From: Vibrio splendidus
GTDB lineage: Bacteria; Pseudomonadota; Gammaproteobacteria; Enterobacterales; Vibrionaceae
Length of the DNA stretch: 64,000 nt
Assembly: GCF_003345295.1 (NCBI RefSeq)
Contig: NZ_CP031055.1
Coordinates: 1,302,001 to 1,366,000, forward strand
Direction: 5' to 3'
The first letter of the stretch is position 1, and each line of letters begins with the position of its first letter. Shown one piece after another: positions 33,696-42,897 of the stretch. Under the pieces are notes generated by a model. It had not been told where the DNA came from, searched no databases, and worked only from the letters and a program-made list of their open reading frames with translations. The position numbers and the translations under genes are program-made.

Positions 33696-35885
33696 ATGTT
33701 GAAACGTAAAGCTCTACAATTAGCTGTATCGGTCGGCATGGCCGCAATGTCTGGCGCTGTTTATGCGAATGGTTCAGATATGACGAATCCAGATTCTGGT
33801 GTCGTGGTCGGGTATTGGCACAACTGGTGTGACGGTGGCGGCTACCAAGGTGGTAATGCGCCATGCGTGACGCTGGATGAAGTAAACCCAATGTATAACA
33901 TCGTGAATGTGTCATTCATGAAGGTTTACGATGTGGCTGATGGTCGAATCCCAACTTTTAAACTGGACCCAACCATTGGGCTTTCAGAAGAACAATTTAT
34001 TGACCAAATTTCTGAACTCAACAAACAAGGCCGTTCTGTACTGATAGCGCTAGGTGGTGCTGATGCACACGTAGAGCTAGAAACTGGTGATGAAAGAGCC
34101 TTTGCTGATGAGATTATCCGTCTTACTGAGCGTTACGGTTTCGATGGCCTAGACATCGACCTTGAACAAGCCGCGGTAACCGCAGCAAACAACCAAACGG
34201 TCATTCCTGACGCCCTTAAGCTAGTGAAAGACCACTACCGTGCTGAAGGTAAAAACTTCCTAATTACGATGGCGCCTGAGTTCCCGTATCTAACGACAGG
34301 CGGTAAGTACGTTCCATATATCGATAATCTAGAAGGTTATTATGACTGGATTAACCCACAATTCTACAACCAAGGTGGCGACGGTATCTGGGTTGACGGC
34401 GTGGGCTGGATTGCTCAAAACAACGATGCATTAAAAGAAGAATTCATCTACTACATCTCTGATTCGCTTATCAACGGAACGCGTGGCTTCCACAAAATTC
34501 CACATGACAAGCTGGTGTTTGGTATTCCTTCAAGTATCGATGCTGCAGCGACGGGCTTTGTGCAAGATCCTCAAGATTTATACGACGCGTTCGAGACCTT
34601 AACAACTCAAGGCCAACCGCTGCGTGGTGTAATGACTTGGTCTATCAACTGGGACATGGGTACTAACAAAAACGGTCAACAATACAACGAGCAGTTTATT
34701 AAAGATTACGGCCCGTTTGTCCACGGTCAAGTGACGCCACCACCAGTAGAGGGTGAGCCAGTTCTTAAAGGTGTCGAAAATGCCCGTGTTCTTCACGGCA
34801 CAACGTTTGACCCAATGGAAGGTGTAACGGCAACCGATAAAGAAGATGGCGATCTAACATCTTCTGTCGATGTTGAAGGTTACGTGGAAACCAGTGTGAT
34901 TGGCACTTACGTTCTAACTTACCGAGTGAAAGACAGCGATAACAACGAAACCACTAAAGCGAGAACGGTAGAGGTTTACAGCCAGAAGCCTGTGTTTAAT
35001 GGTGTGTCTGACACTACTGTTGTGTTGGGAACTGCATTTGATGCTATGGCAGGCGTAACGGCGAATGATGCTGAAGATGGCGACCTAACAAGCACCATCA
35101 CACACACTGGCAGTGTCGATGTAAATGAAATCGGCAACTACACGCTTGTGTATAGCGTAACAGATAGCGCGAACCAAACTGTAACCGCTGACCGTAAAGT
35201 GTCTGTGACGGATGGTTCTAACTGTGCAGCTGCATGGGATGCCGATACCGTTTATGTTGAAGGTGATCAAGTCTCTCATGATGGTTCAACGTGGGGAGCA
35301 GGTTGGTACACTCGCGGCGAAGAGCCAGGAACAACAGGTGAGTGGGGCGTTTGGAGAAAAGTTTCAGACTCTTCATGTGGTGGTAACCCAGATCCGGGCG
35401 ATGACTTAGAGCTTGCAGTTTCAGGCCTTCAGTCAGAATATGCGCCAGATAACGGCAATGTTCGTTTAGACCTAACACTGACATCAAATGAAGCTTTAGA
35501 TGTTACGGCTATGGTGATCAACAGTGCAGGGACTGTGGTTGAGCAAACTCAGGTTAACTTAACGGACAGCCGCGCTATTACCATGGACTTATACGATGTA
35601 GCTGAAGGGCAATATGCACTTGAAGTGGTCGGTAAAGCATCTGACGGTGAAATGGTGATGGTAAATGATTCGTTCGCTGTTAAAGACGGTGGCGGAACGA
35701 CTCCACCTCCAGGTGATTACCCGCCATATGAAGCCGGCACAAACTACGCAGCAGGTGACATTGTAGTGGGCAGTGACAATGGTTTATATGAATGTAAGCC
35801 TTGGCCATACACTGCTTGGTGTGCAAGTGCATCTTACGCACCAGCAGAAAGCCAATACTGGCAAGATGCTTGGACAAAGCTGTAG
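33696..35885 (+). CDS. Secreted GH18 chitinase with Ig-like and chitin-binding domains
   Basis: This extracellular chitinase has about 729 residues. A signal peptide is cut near residue 24 (GAVYA-NG). The GH18 barrel (about 33-345) carries the full catalytic motif DGLDIDLE (150-157, Glu157 as acid/base). Two DUF5011/Ig-like repeats follow (KGVENARVLHGTTFDPMEGV and FNGVSDTTVVLGTAFDAMAG), then a CBM5/12 domain (WDADTVYVEGDQVSHDGSTW), a beta-rich module and a second CBM-like end (YPPYEAGTNYAAGDIVVGSD). I chose ATG 33696 (AAGGAAG upstream, proper signal peptide). It hydrolyses chitin to oligosaccharides outside the cell. Confidence 0.93.
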   Translation: MLKRKALQLAVSVGMAAMSGAVYANGSDMTNPDSGVVVGYWHNWCDGGGYQGGNAPCVTLDEVNPMYNIVNVSFMKVYDVADGRIPTFKLDPTIGLSEEQFIDQISELNKQGRSVLIALGGADAHVELETGDERAFADEIIRLTERYGFDGLDIDLEQAAVTAANNQTVIPDALKLVKDHYRAEGKNFLITMAPEFPYLTTGGKYVPYIDNLEGYYDWINPQFYNQGGDGIWVDGVGWIAQNNDALKEEFIYYISDSLINGTRGFHKIPHDKLVFGIPSSIDAAATGFVQDPQDLYDAFETLTTQGQPLRGVMTWSINWDMGTNKNGQQYNEQFIKDYGPFVHGQVTPPPVEGEPVLKGVENARVLHGTTFDPMEGVTATDKEDGDLTSSVDVEGYVETSVIGTYVLTYRVKDSDNNETTKARTVEVYSQKPVFNGVSDTTVVLGTAFDAMAGVTANDAEDGDLTSTITHTGSVDVNEIGNYTLVYSVTDSANQTVTADRKVSVTDGSNCAAAWDADTVYVEGDQVSHDGSTWGAGWYTRGEEPGTTGEWGVWRKVSDSSCGGNPDPGDDLELAVSGLQSEYAPDNGNVRLDLTLTSNEALDVTAMVINSAGTVVEQTQVNLTDSRAITMDLYDVAEGQYALEVVGKASDGEMVMVNDSFAVKDGGGTTPPPGDYPPYEAGTNYAAGDIVVGSDNGLYECKPWPYTAWCASASYAPAESQYWQDAWTKL

Positions 35886-35923
35886 TCTGATAGCTCGACG
35901 TTAGCAATATAAAGTAGACGATC

Positions 35924-35953
35924 AAAGAGAGGCCATTGTGCCTCTCTTTTTTT
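35924..35953 (+). terminator. Terminator of the chitinase gene
   Basis: AAAGAGAGGC (35924-35933) pairs with GCCTCTCTTT (35940-35949) and continues in T residues, 38 bp after the stop. Confidence 0.9.
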
Positions 35954-36138
35954 ATGTTCAAACATTTCTGACTTAGAGCTTTAAACATTTCTAACTTAGA
36001 GCTTCAAACCTTTCCTAACCTCAAACTCGGTTCTGCATTTTGCTCTAGATCAAAATAAGAGTGATTATCAATTGTATTAATGGGGTGGTAGATGCACTAT
36101 GCGCACACTGAATTTGCTCTGTTGTGAATATTTGCATA

Positions 36139-37068
36139 ATGAATCTTGCCCAAGTTGACCTAAACCTACTCGTTATTCTTAAACACCTTCTTGAAGAGAA
36201 GCACGTTTCCAACACGGCGTTGGCGTTGGATATGAGCCAACCAACGGTGAGTCGTTCTCTGCAGAAACTGCGCACTGTATTTAACGATGACTTGTTGGTG
36301 AGAGCTGCTTATGGCTATGAATTGACCCCGAAAGCAGAGGTCATCAAGCAAGACCTCAACTCTGTGCTTACGCGCCTTGAGAAACTGGTTCACGGGGACG
36401 TGTTTGAACCACAAACGAGTGATAGTACGGTTCGTTTTTTTGGTTTGGTTCCTCAGGTCTCACACCTTTTGCCAAAAGTAGTGGCACAAATTCGCCAGCA
36501 AGCGCCGAATATGGTTGTCGATATCGACTCGATTCCTAAGCGACACTTTGAGCCTCTGTTATCCGGTGATGCGCACTTTGTGTTGTCGACGCATGAGCCA
36601 TTAAGTTCTGAACAAAACCTGTATCGAATGTTCGTAATCAGTCGCGATTATCGGTTATTAATGAGCAAAGACCATCCTCTGGCGGATAAAGAGATCACCG
36701 TTGATGACTTATTGAATAGCCAGCTTGGCCAGATCTCACTGCAAGGGGATAAAAAGCTCTCGATTGAAAGTCGATTTAAAGAGCTTGGTTTAATTGATAA
36801 GCAGCGCCAACTCTCGATCCCAATTCAGTTGTCCAACTTCAATATTGCTGCGGATATTGCGGAGACGACCGATATCATCTTTCACTTGCCCACACCATTT
36901 GCGACAAAAGCTGCCAATCAACGAGATTTAATTTGTAAACGCGTTCCCAAAGCGATCAGAAGCCCATCAGAAGATGTTTATCTCTATTGGCATAAACGTT
37001 TCCATAATGACCCTATGTGTCGTTGGGTTCGTGATTTATTTAAAGAGATATACACCCAATCTATCTAG
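36139..37068 (+). CDS. LysR-family transcriptional regulator
   Basis: This is a LysR regulator of about 309 residues. The N-terminal DNA-binding part is unusual for the family in reading VDLNLLVILKHLLEEKHVSN then ALDMSQPTVSRSLQKLR, as in NodD/LeuO/PA2206-type members. A substrate-binding-like domain follows. ATG 36139 is preferred over an upstream GTG (36124); neither has a clear ribosome site. It lies 172 bp before the TonB receptor on the same strand. Control of the receptor (compare irgB with irgA in V. cholerae) is possible, although irgB is divergent there. Confidence 0.85.
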   Translation: MNLAQVDLNLLVILKHLLEEKHVSNTALALDMSQPTVSRSLQKLRTVFNDDLLVRAAYGYELTPKAEVIKQDLNSVLTRLEKLVHGDVFEPQTSDSTVRFFGLVPQVSHLLPKVVAQIRQQAPNMVVDIDSIPKRHFEPLLSGDAHFVLSTHEPLSSEQNLYRMFVISRDYRLLMSKDHPLADKEITVDDLLNSQLGQISLQGDKKLSIESRFKELGLIDKQRQLSIPIQLSNFNIAADIAETTDIIFHLPTPFATKAANQRDLICKRVPKAIRSPSEDVYLYWHKRFHNDPMCRWVRDLFKEIYTQSI

Positions 37069-37134
37069 GTGGTGAATGCTATTGAGGTCATGCTATTAAA
37101 ATGAATATGTATTGGTTTTATTATTTGAAAGTTG

Positions 37135-37220
37135 AATAATGAGAATCAATTTTTGGTATGAAACTTTCGTTGATAAGAATGGTACTAGATTGTTTAATGC
37201 AAACTATTATCATTACCAAT
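37135..37220 (+). promoter_or_regulatory. Two Fur-box-like sites before the TonB receptor
   Basis: AATAATGAGAATCAATTTT (37135-37153) matches 14 of 19 positions of the consensus GATAATGATAATCATTATC. A second, weaker match, CTATTATCATTACC (37204-37217), follows. Both lie within 110 bp of the receptor start, so iron-dependent repression by Fur is likely. They also make the 5' extension of the reading frame (from 37139) unlikely to be coding. Confidence 0.65.
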
Positions 37221-37240
37221 CACATATAAGAATGAATATC

Positions 37241-39286
37241 ATGTCTGAGAGATCTCTTTTGATTCGCAAACCTCTTTTGGTTCGTAAACCCCTTTCGATC
37301 GCAGTCGCTGTTATTTGTACCTCACTTTCGGCTAACGTGTTGGCGCAAGAAGAAGCGCAAGCAACAGATGAGCAAATGGTTGTTACGGCAACTCGTACTG
37401 AAATGGCACTAAAACAAGCGCCGGCTTCAATGTCAGTGATCACCGCTCAAGACATTGAAGACAGCCCTGGTATTACCTTGGCTGACATCGTTGCAGAATC
37501 AACTAGTGTCGAATCTGACTTTGATAGCACACGTGCTGGGCGTCAGATGATTTCTATTCGTGGTATGGATTCAGATTACACGCTTATCATGGTGAATGGC
37601 CGTCGTCTAAGCTCAGCGAGTGCCATCATCCGAGGTAACGACTTCGACCTATCGACTATTCCTGCTGATTCGATCGAACGTGTTGAAATCATCCGTGGTC
37701 CAATGTCTGCACTTTATGGTTCAGATGGCATGGGTGGCACAATCAACATCATCACCAAGGCTCCTGAAAATGACTGGAGCTCTACGTTAAGCATGGACAC
37801 GTCTTCACCGTTAGATGGTGATGGCGGTGAAGAGTACTCGATGGGCTTCACGACCTCTGGTGCTCTAATTGAAGATGAATTGTTTGCACGCGTTTCTGTG
37901 AACCAAACTAGCCGTGATGCTTGGCAACCCTATTCTGGTACACATAGCTCTGGTTACGACCGCTCAGATGTTACGGCTTCAGAAGAACGAGACACACTAA
38001 GTTTACTCGCAAGCCTGACTTGGAATGCGACAGACAACCAAACGATCGACTTTGATTTTGGTTACAGTGACGACGAACGTGAATCATCTGCAGAAAACGT
38101 ATCATCTGTGATTGAGTCTGACACACGAGTAGTGCGTCAGAGCCAAGCGATTACGCACAGTGGCTTTTGGAGCTGGGGTGATACACAAGTCCGCTACTCA
38201 CGCGAAAACGTGACTGACAACGACGCTGCGGATTCTGATACTAACTACAGCAGTGACGTAGAAGAGTTAACTCAAATAGCAGAAGCATCAGCGACGACTT
38301 ATCTTGGTGATAATCATACCGTAACGTTTGGTATGGACTATCAGTTGAGCGAATTAACCAACAAAGAAAACTTGGTCAATGGCACATCAGAAGCGTATCA
38401 AGGTGCGTTATTTGTTCAAGATCAATGGCTGATGACTGAGCAACTAACAGCAACCATCGGTGGTCGTTTAGATAAGCACGAATTGTACGGTGAAGAGTTC
38501 AGTCCTCGCGTGTATTTGGTGCACCAAGCAACGAATGACCTGATCATTAAGGGTGGCGTGGGTAAAGCATTTAAAGCACCAACATTGACTCAAAACCAAG
38601 CCGACTACACAGTTAACAGTTGTAAAGGTGCTTGTGATTTATATGGCAATGAAGAGCTGAAGCCTGAAACGAGCTGGAACTATGAGATTGCAGCGATATA
38701 CAGCCAACCTCGTTGGAACGTTGAAGGTGCCTTGTTCCGCAATGAAATCAACGACCTTATTGATCGTGATGAAACCTACTGCGAGAATGGCGGAATGTTT
38801 GAATCGGGTAAAGGGTGTGCCGATAGTTCTAGCTCAACTGGCTATGTGAAAGGCAAACGTACTTATACCAATGTGTCTGAGGCTGTGGTTCAAGGTGCTG
38901 AGCTTACTGGTCAATTCCAAATAACGGATGAATGGGGCGTATCTGGTAACTACACGTTCTTAGACACTGAAGATAAGTCTACTGGTGAAGAACTGCTTGA
39001 GCGTTACAAGCACTCGGGTTTAGTTAAACTGAACTGGAACCCAACTTACGACCTGAACACCTTTGTTAGTGCGCGTTACCGAGGTGAGCGTAATATCGAA
39101 ACTGATTTGACCCAAGAAGCATACACTACGCTAAATATTGGTGGGGTATACAACATTAATGATTCGGTTAGAGTACGCGCAGGCATTACTAACTTGACTG
39201 ACGAAGCGGTATCACAAGAGCTAGAGAGCATGGGTTATGTTGAAGAGCCACGTACTTACTACGTAGGTATGACTGCGGACTTCTAA
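37241..39286 (+). CDS. TonB-dependent outer-membrane siderophore receptor (IrgA/FepA/CirA-like)
   Basis: This is a receptor of about 681 residues. The signal peptide ends at SANVLAQ-EE (about 32). The TonB box is DEQMVVTATRTE (about 41-52). The plug domain contains ISIRGMDSDYTLIMVNGRR and VEIIRGPMSALYGSDGMGG. A 22-strand barrel ends in Phe (YVGMTADF) as required for Bam insertion. Barrel loops contain paired Cys (NSCKGACDLYG, TYCENGG and GKGCAD). It imports a ferric siderophore, most likely a catecholate, using TonB energy. ATG 37241 gives the proper signal peptide. The ligand is inferred from general resemblance only. Confidence 0.9.
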   Translation: MSERSLLIRKPLLVRKPLSIAVAVICTSLSANVLAQEEAQATDEQMVVTATRTEMALKQAPASMSVITAQDIEDSPGITLADIVAESTSVESDFDSTRAGRQMISIRGMDSDYTLIMVNGRRLSSASAIIRGNDFDLSTIPADSIERVEIIRGPMSALYGSDGMGGTINIITKAPENDWSSTLSMDTSSPLDGDGGEEYSMGFTTSGALIEDELFARVSVNQTSRDAWQPYSGTHSSGYDRSDVTASEERDTLSLLASLTWNATDNQTIDFDFGYSDDERESSAENVSSVIESDTRVVRQSQAITHSGFWSWGDTQVRYSRENVTDNDAADSDTNYSSDVEELTQIAEASATTYLGDNHTVTFGMDYQLSELTNKENLVNGTSEAYQGALFVQDQWLMTEQLTATIGGRLDKHELYGEEFSPRVYLVHQATNDLIIKGGVGKAFKAPTLTQNQADYTVNSCKGACDLYGNEELKPETSWNYEIAAIYSQPRWNVEGALFRNEINDLIDRDETYCENGGMFESGKGCADSSSSTGYVKGKRTYTNVSEAVVQGAELTGQFQITDEWGVSGNYTFLDTEDKSTGEELLERYKHSGLVKLNWNPTYDLNTFVSARYRGERNIETDLTQEAYTTLNIGGVYNINDSVRVRAGITNLTDEAVSQELESMGYVEEPRTYYVGMTADF

Positions 39287-39316
39287 TCGAGAGTTCGAAC
39301 ACCGATAGCTTGATAC

Positions 39317-39376
39317 AAAAGAACCCACACTGGCTGGATGCTCGATAAAGAGTACGGCGAGTGTGGGTTCTTTTTT
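39317..39376 (+). terminator. Terminator of the TonB receptor gene
   Basis: AAAAGAACCCACAC (39317-39330) pairs with GTGTGGGTTCTTTT (39361-39374) and runs into TT. It is a 14-bp stem with a 30-nt loop. The minus strand of the same stem also ends in T and could serve the convergent methyltransferase gene. Confidence 0.85.
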
Positions 39377-39418
39377 GTCTGTGTTTGAATCTGGCTAATT
39401 CGTTTTGTATCGACTGAC

Positions 39419-40186
39419 CTAGATTTTTACACAAGCGATCAGAGCATTACCTGATTTGGTATCCCAAGGTAACAGCTTGTCATAATCGTGCTCAAAAATA
39501 TGAACCTCAAAGTAGGGCTTCAATATCTCGATCAACTCCTTAAACGAGAATGCCACCATCGGGTGTTCATCATTCCAAACTTGTGTCTCACCGGATGTTG
39601 TCTTTTCGATACTGAGTTTTAACGCCTGCTTGTCACCCTTGCCAGAGTAATACCAGCCTGAGCTGAACGTGAAATCATCTTGTTCAAGATTGGTGGTGTG
39701 TCGAACAAAAAGATCATTGCTGATCTTGTCTTTATCCACCACATTAAAACAGAAAATTCCCTCTGGTTTTAAAGCGCGATGTACGCTCTCAACACATTCT
39801 TTTAGCTTCTCGAAACCATCGTTGTAATGGATTGAGTATAAGAAGCAGGTGATCAAATCCAGAGGTTCTGCCACTTCAAAACTGCTCATGTTTTGCACCG
39901 AGAAATGGGCTTCGGGGCAGCGAACCTGAGCGATATCTAGCATTGGCGCGTTGAGATCGAGTCCATTACTTTGGTAACCAAAATCGATAAAGTGACGAAC
40001 GTGTGGACCAGTGCCACAAGCTAAGTCGAGGTGAGTCTTTCCACCATTTCCGAAAATTTGATGTAGCCTACGTACGCAGTTACTTTGCGCTTGATAGTCA
40101 ATATCAACACACATTAAATCGTAGTAACTGGATAGGTCGGTATAAAGTGCGTTGGAAGAAATAGTAGCTGACATATTGGCGGACAT
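39419..40186 (-). CDS. Class I SAM-dependent methyltransferase
   Basis: This is a 255-residue methyltransferase. The SAM-binding motif I is HLDLACGTGPHVRHF (about 53-67). Motif II/III is NGLDLNAPMLDIA, and further on LITCFLYSIHY and ALKPEGIFCFNVV follow the Rossmann pattern. The substrate is unknown. It is convergent with the TonB receptor and probably a single gene. Two ATGs near the start (40186 and four codons later) are possible. Confidence 0.85.
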   Translation of the reverse strand: MSANMSATISSNALYTDLSSYYDLMCVDIDYQAQSNCVRRLHQIFGNGGKTHLDLACGTGPHVRHFIDFGYQSNGLDLNAPMLDIAQVRCPEAHFSVQNMSSFEVAEPLDLITCFLYSIHYNDGFEKLKECVESVHRALKPEGIFCFNVVDKDKISNDLFVRHTTNLEQDDFTFSSGWYYSGKGDKQALKLSIEKTTSGETQVWNDEHPMVAFSFKELIEILKPYFEVHIFEHDYDKLLPWDTKSGNALIACVKI

Positions 40187-40373
40187 AAGTGCCTACAGCG
40201 TTAGCTGATATAATGAGGGTGGCGCATCATATACCGAAATGTCGAAATCGCAATCAAATATTCGATCAAGTTATGTGCTTTAATTCTCGGTGGCTGTACC
40301 TTAATTATGTGCGGCTGTGCTCAATTTGTATGGTTAGCCGACTCATTTAGCGTTAGCTTAAAAAGGCGTTGGA

Positions 40374-40478
40374 TTATGAAAGAGAGCTGGTGGGTTATGC
40401 AGGATAGCCAGTGGATTATGAAGGAGCACTGGTGGGCTATGCAGGAGAGCCAGAGGAACATGAAGGAGAGCAGGGAAC
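40374..40478 (+). repeat. 21-bp minisatellite, five units, encoding heptads
   Basis: Five 21-bp units run head to tail (40374-40394, 40395-40415, 40416-40436, 40437-40457, 40458-40478). They alternate between TTATGAAAGAGAGCTGGTGG-like and TTATGCAGGATAGCCAGTGG-like versions. In one plus-strand frame each unit reads as a heptad (IMKESWW, VMQDSQW, IMKEHWW, AMQESQR, NMKESRE). An open frame from ATG 40307 to TAG 40492 (61 codons) contains them but has no ribosome site and overlaps the convergent GGDEF gene. I treat it as a repeat, not as a proven gene. Confidence 0.85.
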
Positions 40479-40483
40479 TGCGA

Positions 40484-41779
40484 TCAAGCTAGTGCTTCAT
40501 AGCAAATCACATCATCGTTGATCGATACTTGATTTTTACCATTCGCTTTCGCACGATATAGTGCATCATCGGTAACACGAATAAGTGTATCAATGGTGTT
40601 GGCAGAGTGGCACTCGCATTGGTTGGTAACGCCAATACTCACGCTCGTTGTAAAAGCGCGGCGATTAATGCCAAAGAAGGTATGTTGGTTAAAGGTGTGG
40701 CAGATTCGTTCGCTGATGATTTTGGTATGGGCCGATTTCGCTTTTGGAATGAACACAATAAACTCCTCGCCACCCCAACGTCCAACTACGCCACCTAACA
40801 ACTCAATGTGAGTTTTAATGGTGTCTGCTAAGTACTTAATCACCGTGTCACCCACTGTATGCCCAAATCGATCGTTAATCGATTTGAAGTCATCAATATC
40901 AATCAACAGACATGACATCGCCATATGCTGATTAACCGGCTTCTTGAGCCAACCGTAAATAGCACGACGATTGAACACATGCGTTAAATCATCATGCATC
41001 GCTCGATGCAGCAACTCCCGTTCTAGTAATACTTTATCGGTGACTTCTTCAAGGATCACTTGTATCGCGTCTTCACCTTCCCAGTTAATCACGTTGTCAT
41101 AGAGGTTGAAGTATTTGTGGGTGCCATCAAAGCATTGGTTATACACCACGGAACTAAAGTTGGGTGTATTGCCATTGAGAATGTTCTCGCAGCGTCTGAT
41201 GGCCGTTGAACGCTGATCTTCAGGTACGATGGATAGGATGGAGTCCATCGCAAGCACTTGCTCTATTGAGTCCGCACCTTGTTGTTCTACCCATGCTTGG
41301 TTGACCATTAAAGGTTTGAAGTTTCTATGGATCAGGATCCCTTGTTTCGATGTATTAAGTAGCTTGCGATACATGCGATCCGTTTCGTTACGTTTGCGCT
41401 GAGCTTCGACTACGGATGTGATGTCGATGATAGTGACTTGGAGGGCGGGTTTACTATTGAGTTCAATAATGTGTGATAGGCAAAAGATAGAGATGTTGCG
41501 GCCATTGGCTGGAATATCGGTGTACAATTTTCCTTTTTTTAGTTTGCCTTTTATAGCCTCTAAGTAACGTTTCTTGGCTAGCTCTTGGTAACTGTCAGGA
41601 ACTAACGCATAAACAAATTCAACGTTCAATAACAGCTCTTCACGGGTTCGGTAACCAAAGATCTGAGCGATTTCGTTGTCGACATCAATAATTCGGTGAT
41701 TTTGCAGTGTCATGCGCCCTTGCGCGGAATCGAAGTTCTGGCAGGGTGTCGTGGTGGTTAAATCTAATTGAATGCTCAT
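40484..41779 (-). CDS. PAS-PAS-GGDEF diguanylate cyclase
   Basis: This 431-residue cytosolic protein has two PAS-like sensors (about 25-125 and 140-250) and a GGDEF domain (about 255-420). The active-site motif is GGEEF at 336-340 (GRWGGEEFIVF). The substrate block LLIDIDDFKSINDRFGH is also normal, so c-di-GMP synthesis is expected. No RxxD inhibitory site precedes the motif (IELLGGVVGRWGG). No EAL domain and no membrane segment are visible. Signals sensed by the PAS domains are unknown. Confidence 0.9.
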   Translation of the reverse strand: MSIQLDLTTTTPCQNFDSAQGRMTLQNHRIIDVDNEIAQIFGYRTREELLLNVEFVYALVPDSYQELAKKRYLEAIKGKLKKGKLYTDIPANGRNISIFCLSHIIELNSKPALQVTIIDITSVVEAQRKRNETDRMYRKLLNTSKQGILIHRNFKPLMVNQAWVEQQGADSIEQVLAMDSILSIVPEDQRSTAIRRCENILNGNTPNFSSVVYNQCFDGTHKYFNLYDNVINWEGEDAIQVILEEVTDKVLLERELLHRAMHDDLTHVFNRRAIYGWLKKPVNQHMAMSCLLIDIDDFKSINDRFGHTVGDTVIKYLADTIKTHIELLGGVVGRWGGEEFIVFIPKAKSAHTKIISERICHTFNQHTFFGINRRAFTTSVSIGVTNQCECHSANTIDTLIRVTDDALYRAKANGKNQVSINDDVICYEALA

Positions 41780-42053
41780 ATCGACCTGGCTACTTATTCG
41801 TTAAATTGAAACAGGTGTTGTTCCTCGCCGTAGTGACCACACAGGCATTGTGGAACACTTTTATGGAGAGACTAGATAAGAAAAATATGCTATCTAGGTA
41901 AGGTCAGTATGGCATTTATAATTTCATGATTAATCGGTAATTTTACTGGTTTAAACGAAGTTTTTGAAAAGAAAACAATCAGGAAAGCAGGCCAGTAATT
42001 AAAGCCAAATCACTCAAGCCAAATAAGCGAACTAAACAAGGAGAGTTGAGGTA

Positions 42054-42578
42054 ATGAAACCAGAAATAAAAGCACAGGATTCAATGGGAAACGGAACAGC
42101 ATTGGAAAGCAGCAAGTCAATAGAAATTAAGCTTGATGACTTGTCGGGTGGGGAAGTCGTTGAATTGCTTGAAGAGCACCTTGCTGACATGTATGCCACG
42201 TCACCAGCTGAAAGCGTTCATGCATTGGATCTGGATGGGCTCAAGTCGCCAGAAATTACCTTTTTCAGCGCTTGGAAAGACAGCCAATTGCTTGGGTGTG
42301 TTGCCATTAAAGAGCTAAATACCCAACATGCTGAACTGAAATCGATGAGAACCTCACAGTTTGCTCGAAAGTCAGGTGTTGCAAGCCAACTGTTACAGCA
42401 TGTAATAGACACAGCAACCGTTCGCCAGTATCGACAAATCAGTTTAGAGACAGGCTCAGAAGATTACTTTAAGCCAGCGCGTAACCTGTATGAAAAGTTT
42501 GGCTTTGGATACTGCGAACCCTTTGCTGACTATGTGTTGGACCCGCACAGCCAGTTCATGAGTATTGAGTTGCGTTAG
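42054..42578 (+). CDS. GNAT-family N-acetyltransferase
   Basis: This is a 174-residue acetyltransferase. Motif A is recognisable as KSMRTSQFARKSGVASQLLQ (the R/Q-x-x-G-x-A variant for acetyl-CoA pyrophosphate). It is followed by ISLETGSEDYFKPARNLYEK and GFGYCEPFADYVLDP, like Bacillus YsnE and related proteins. GGAGAGTTGAGG precedes ATG 42054. The substrate is unknown. A repeat-rich spacer follows the gene. Confidence 0.85.
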   Translation: MKPEIKAQDSMGNGTALESSKSIEIKLDDLSGGEVVELLEEHLADMYATSPAESVHALDLDGLKSPEITFFSAWKDSQLLGCVAIKELNTQHAELKSMRTSQFARKSGVASQLLQHVIDTATVRQYRQISLETGSEDYFKPARNLYEKFGFGYCEPFADYVLDPHSQFMSIELR

Positions 42579-42611
42579 ATGTGGTCGAAATTGTAGATCG
42601 AAGTAAAAGAA

Positions 42612-42652
42612 AGATTCCCTATCACGTTCGTTCCTCACTGTAGGGAATGACG
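42612..42652 (-). repeat. 41-bp intergenic palindromic repeat
   Basis: This copy starts 34 bp after the GNAT stop. The plus strand reads AGATTCCCTATCACGTTCGT and ends TAGGGAATGACG. Its stem ATTCCCTA/TAGGGAAT encloses a GTTCCTC core. It could act as the terminator stem of the GNAT gene. Degenerate fragments of the same type fill 42667-42745. Confidence 0.92.
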
Positions 42653-42771
42653 GGCGGGGTGTATCTCTACGCAGAAAGTGACACGGTTGTAGTTCCTCGC
42701 TGTTAAGAGTGAGGTGGTTGTAGCGCCTCACAGTAGGAAGTGACGTGCACAACATTGACTTGATTCCCTAG

Positions 42772-42809
42772 CGTCATTCCAGAACCGAGGGACGAGGTAT
42801 GTGGAATCT
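42772..42809 (+). repeat. 38-bp variant of the intergenic palindromic repeat
   Basis: It is identical to 16073-16110 except for one base (GTATGTGGAATCT instead of GTATCTGGAATCT). The stem pairs ATTCC with GGAAT. Confidence 0.88.
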
Positions 42810-42823
42810 CTAACCGCAAAGCG

Positions 42824-42864
42824 AGATTCCCTATAACGCTCGTCCCTCGCTTTAGGGAATGACG
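42824..42864 (-). repeat. 41-bp intergenic palindromic repeat
   Basis: The plus strand reads AGATTCCCTATAACGCTCGT and ends TTAGGGAATGACG. It is the exact reverse complement of the copy at 52958-52998 apart from a possible single base, although the two are 10 kb apart. It sits 34 bp beyond the stop of the protease gene. Confidence 0.92.
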
Positions 42865-42897
42865 AATATCCTGTATCAATGACTAATAGTTAAAGCG

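Noticed and set aside
40307..40492. 61-codon gene containing the heptad repeats
   Set aside because: No ribosome site, overlap with the convergent GGDEF gene and a repeat origin; kept only as a repeat feature and a finding.
42579..42897. Integron attC or VCR sites
   Set aside because: The repeats are 38-41 bp, occur in both orientations and flank ordinary genes, with no cassette array and no integrase in the window.
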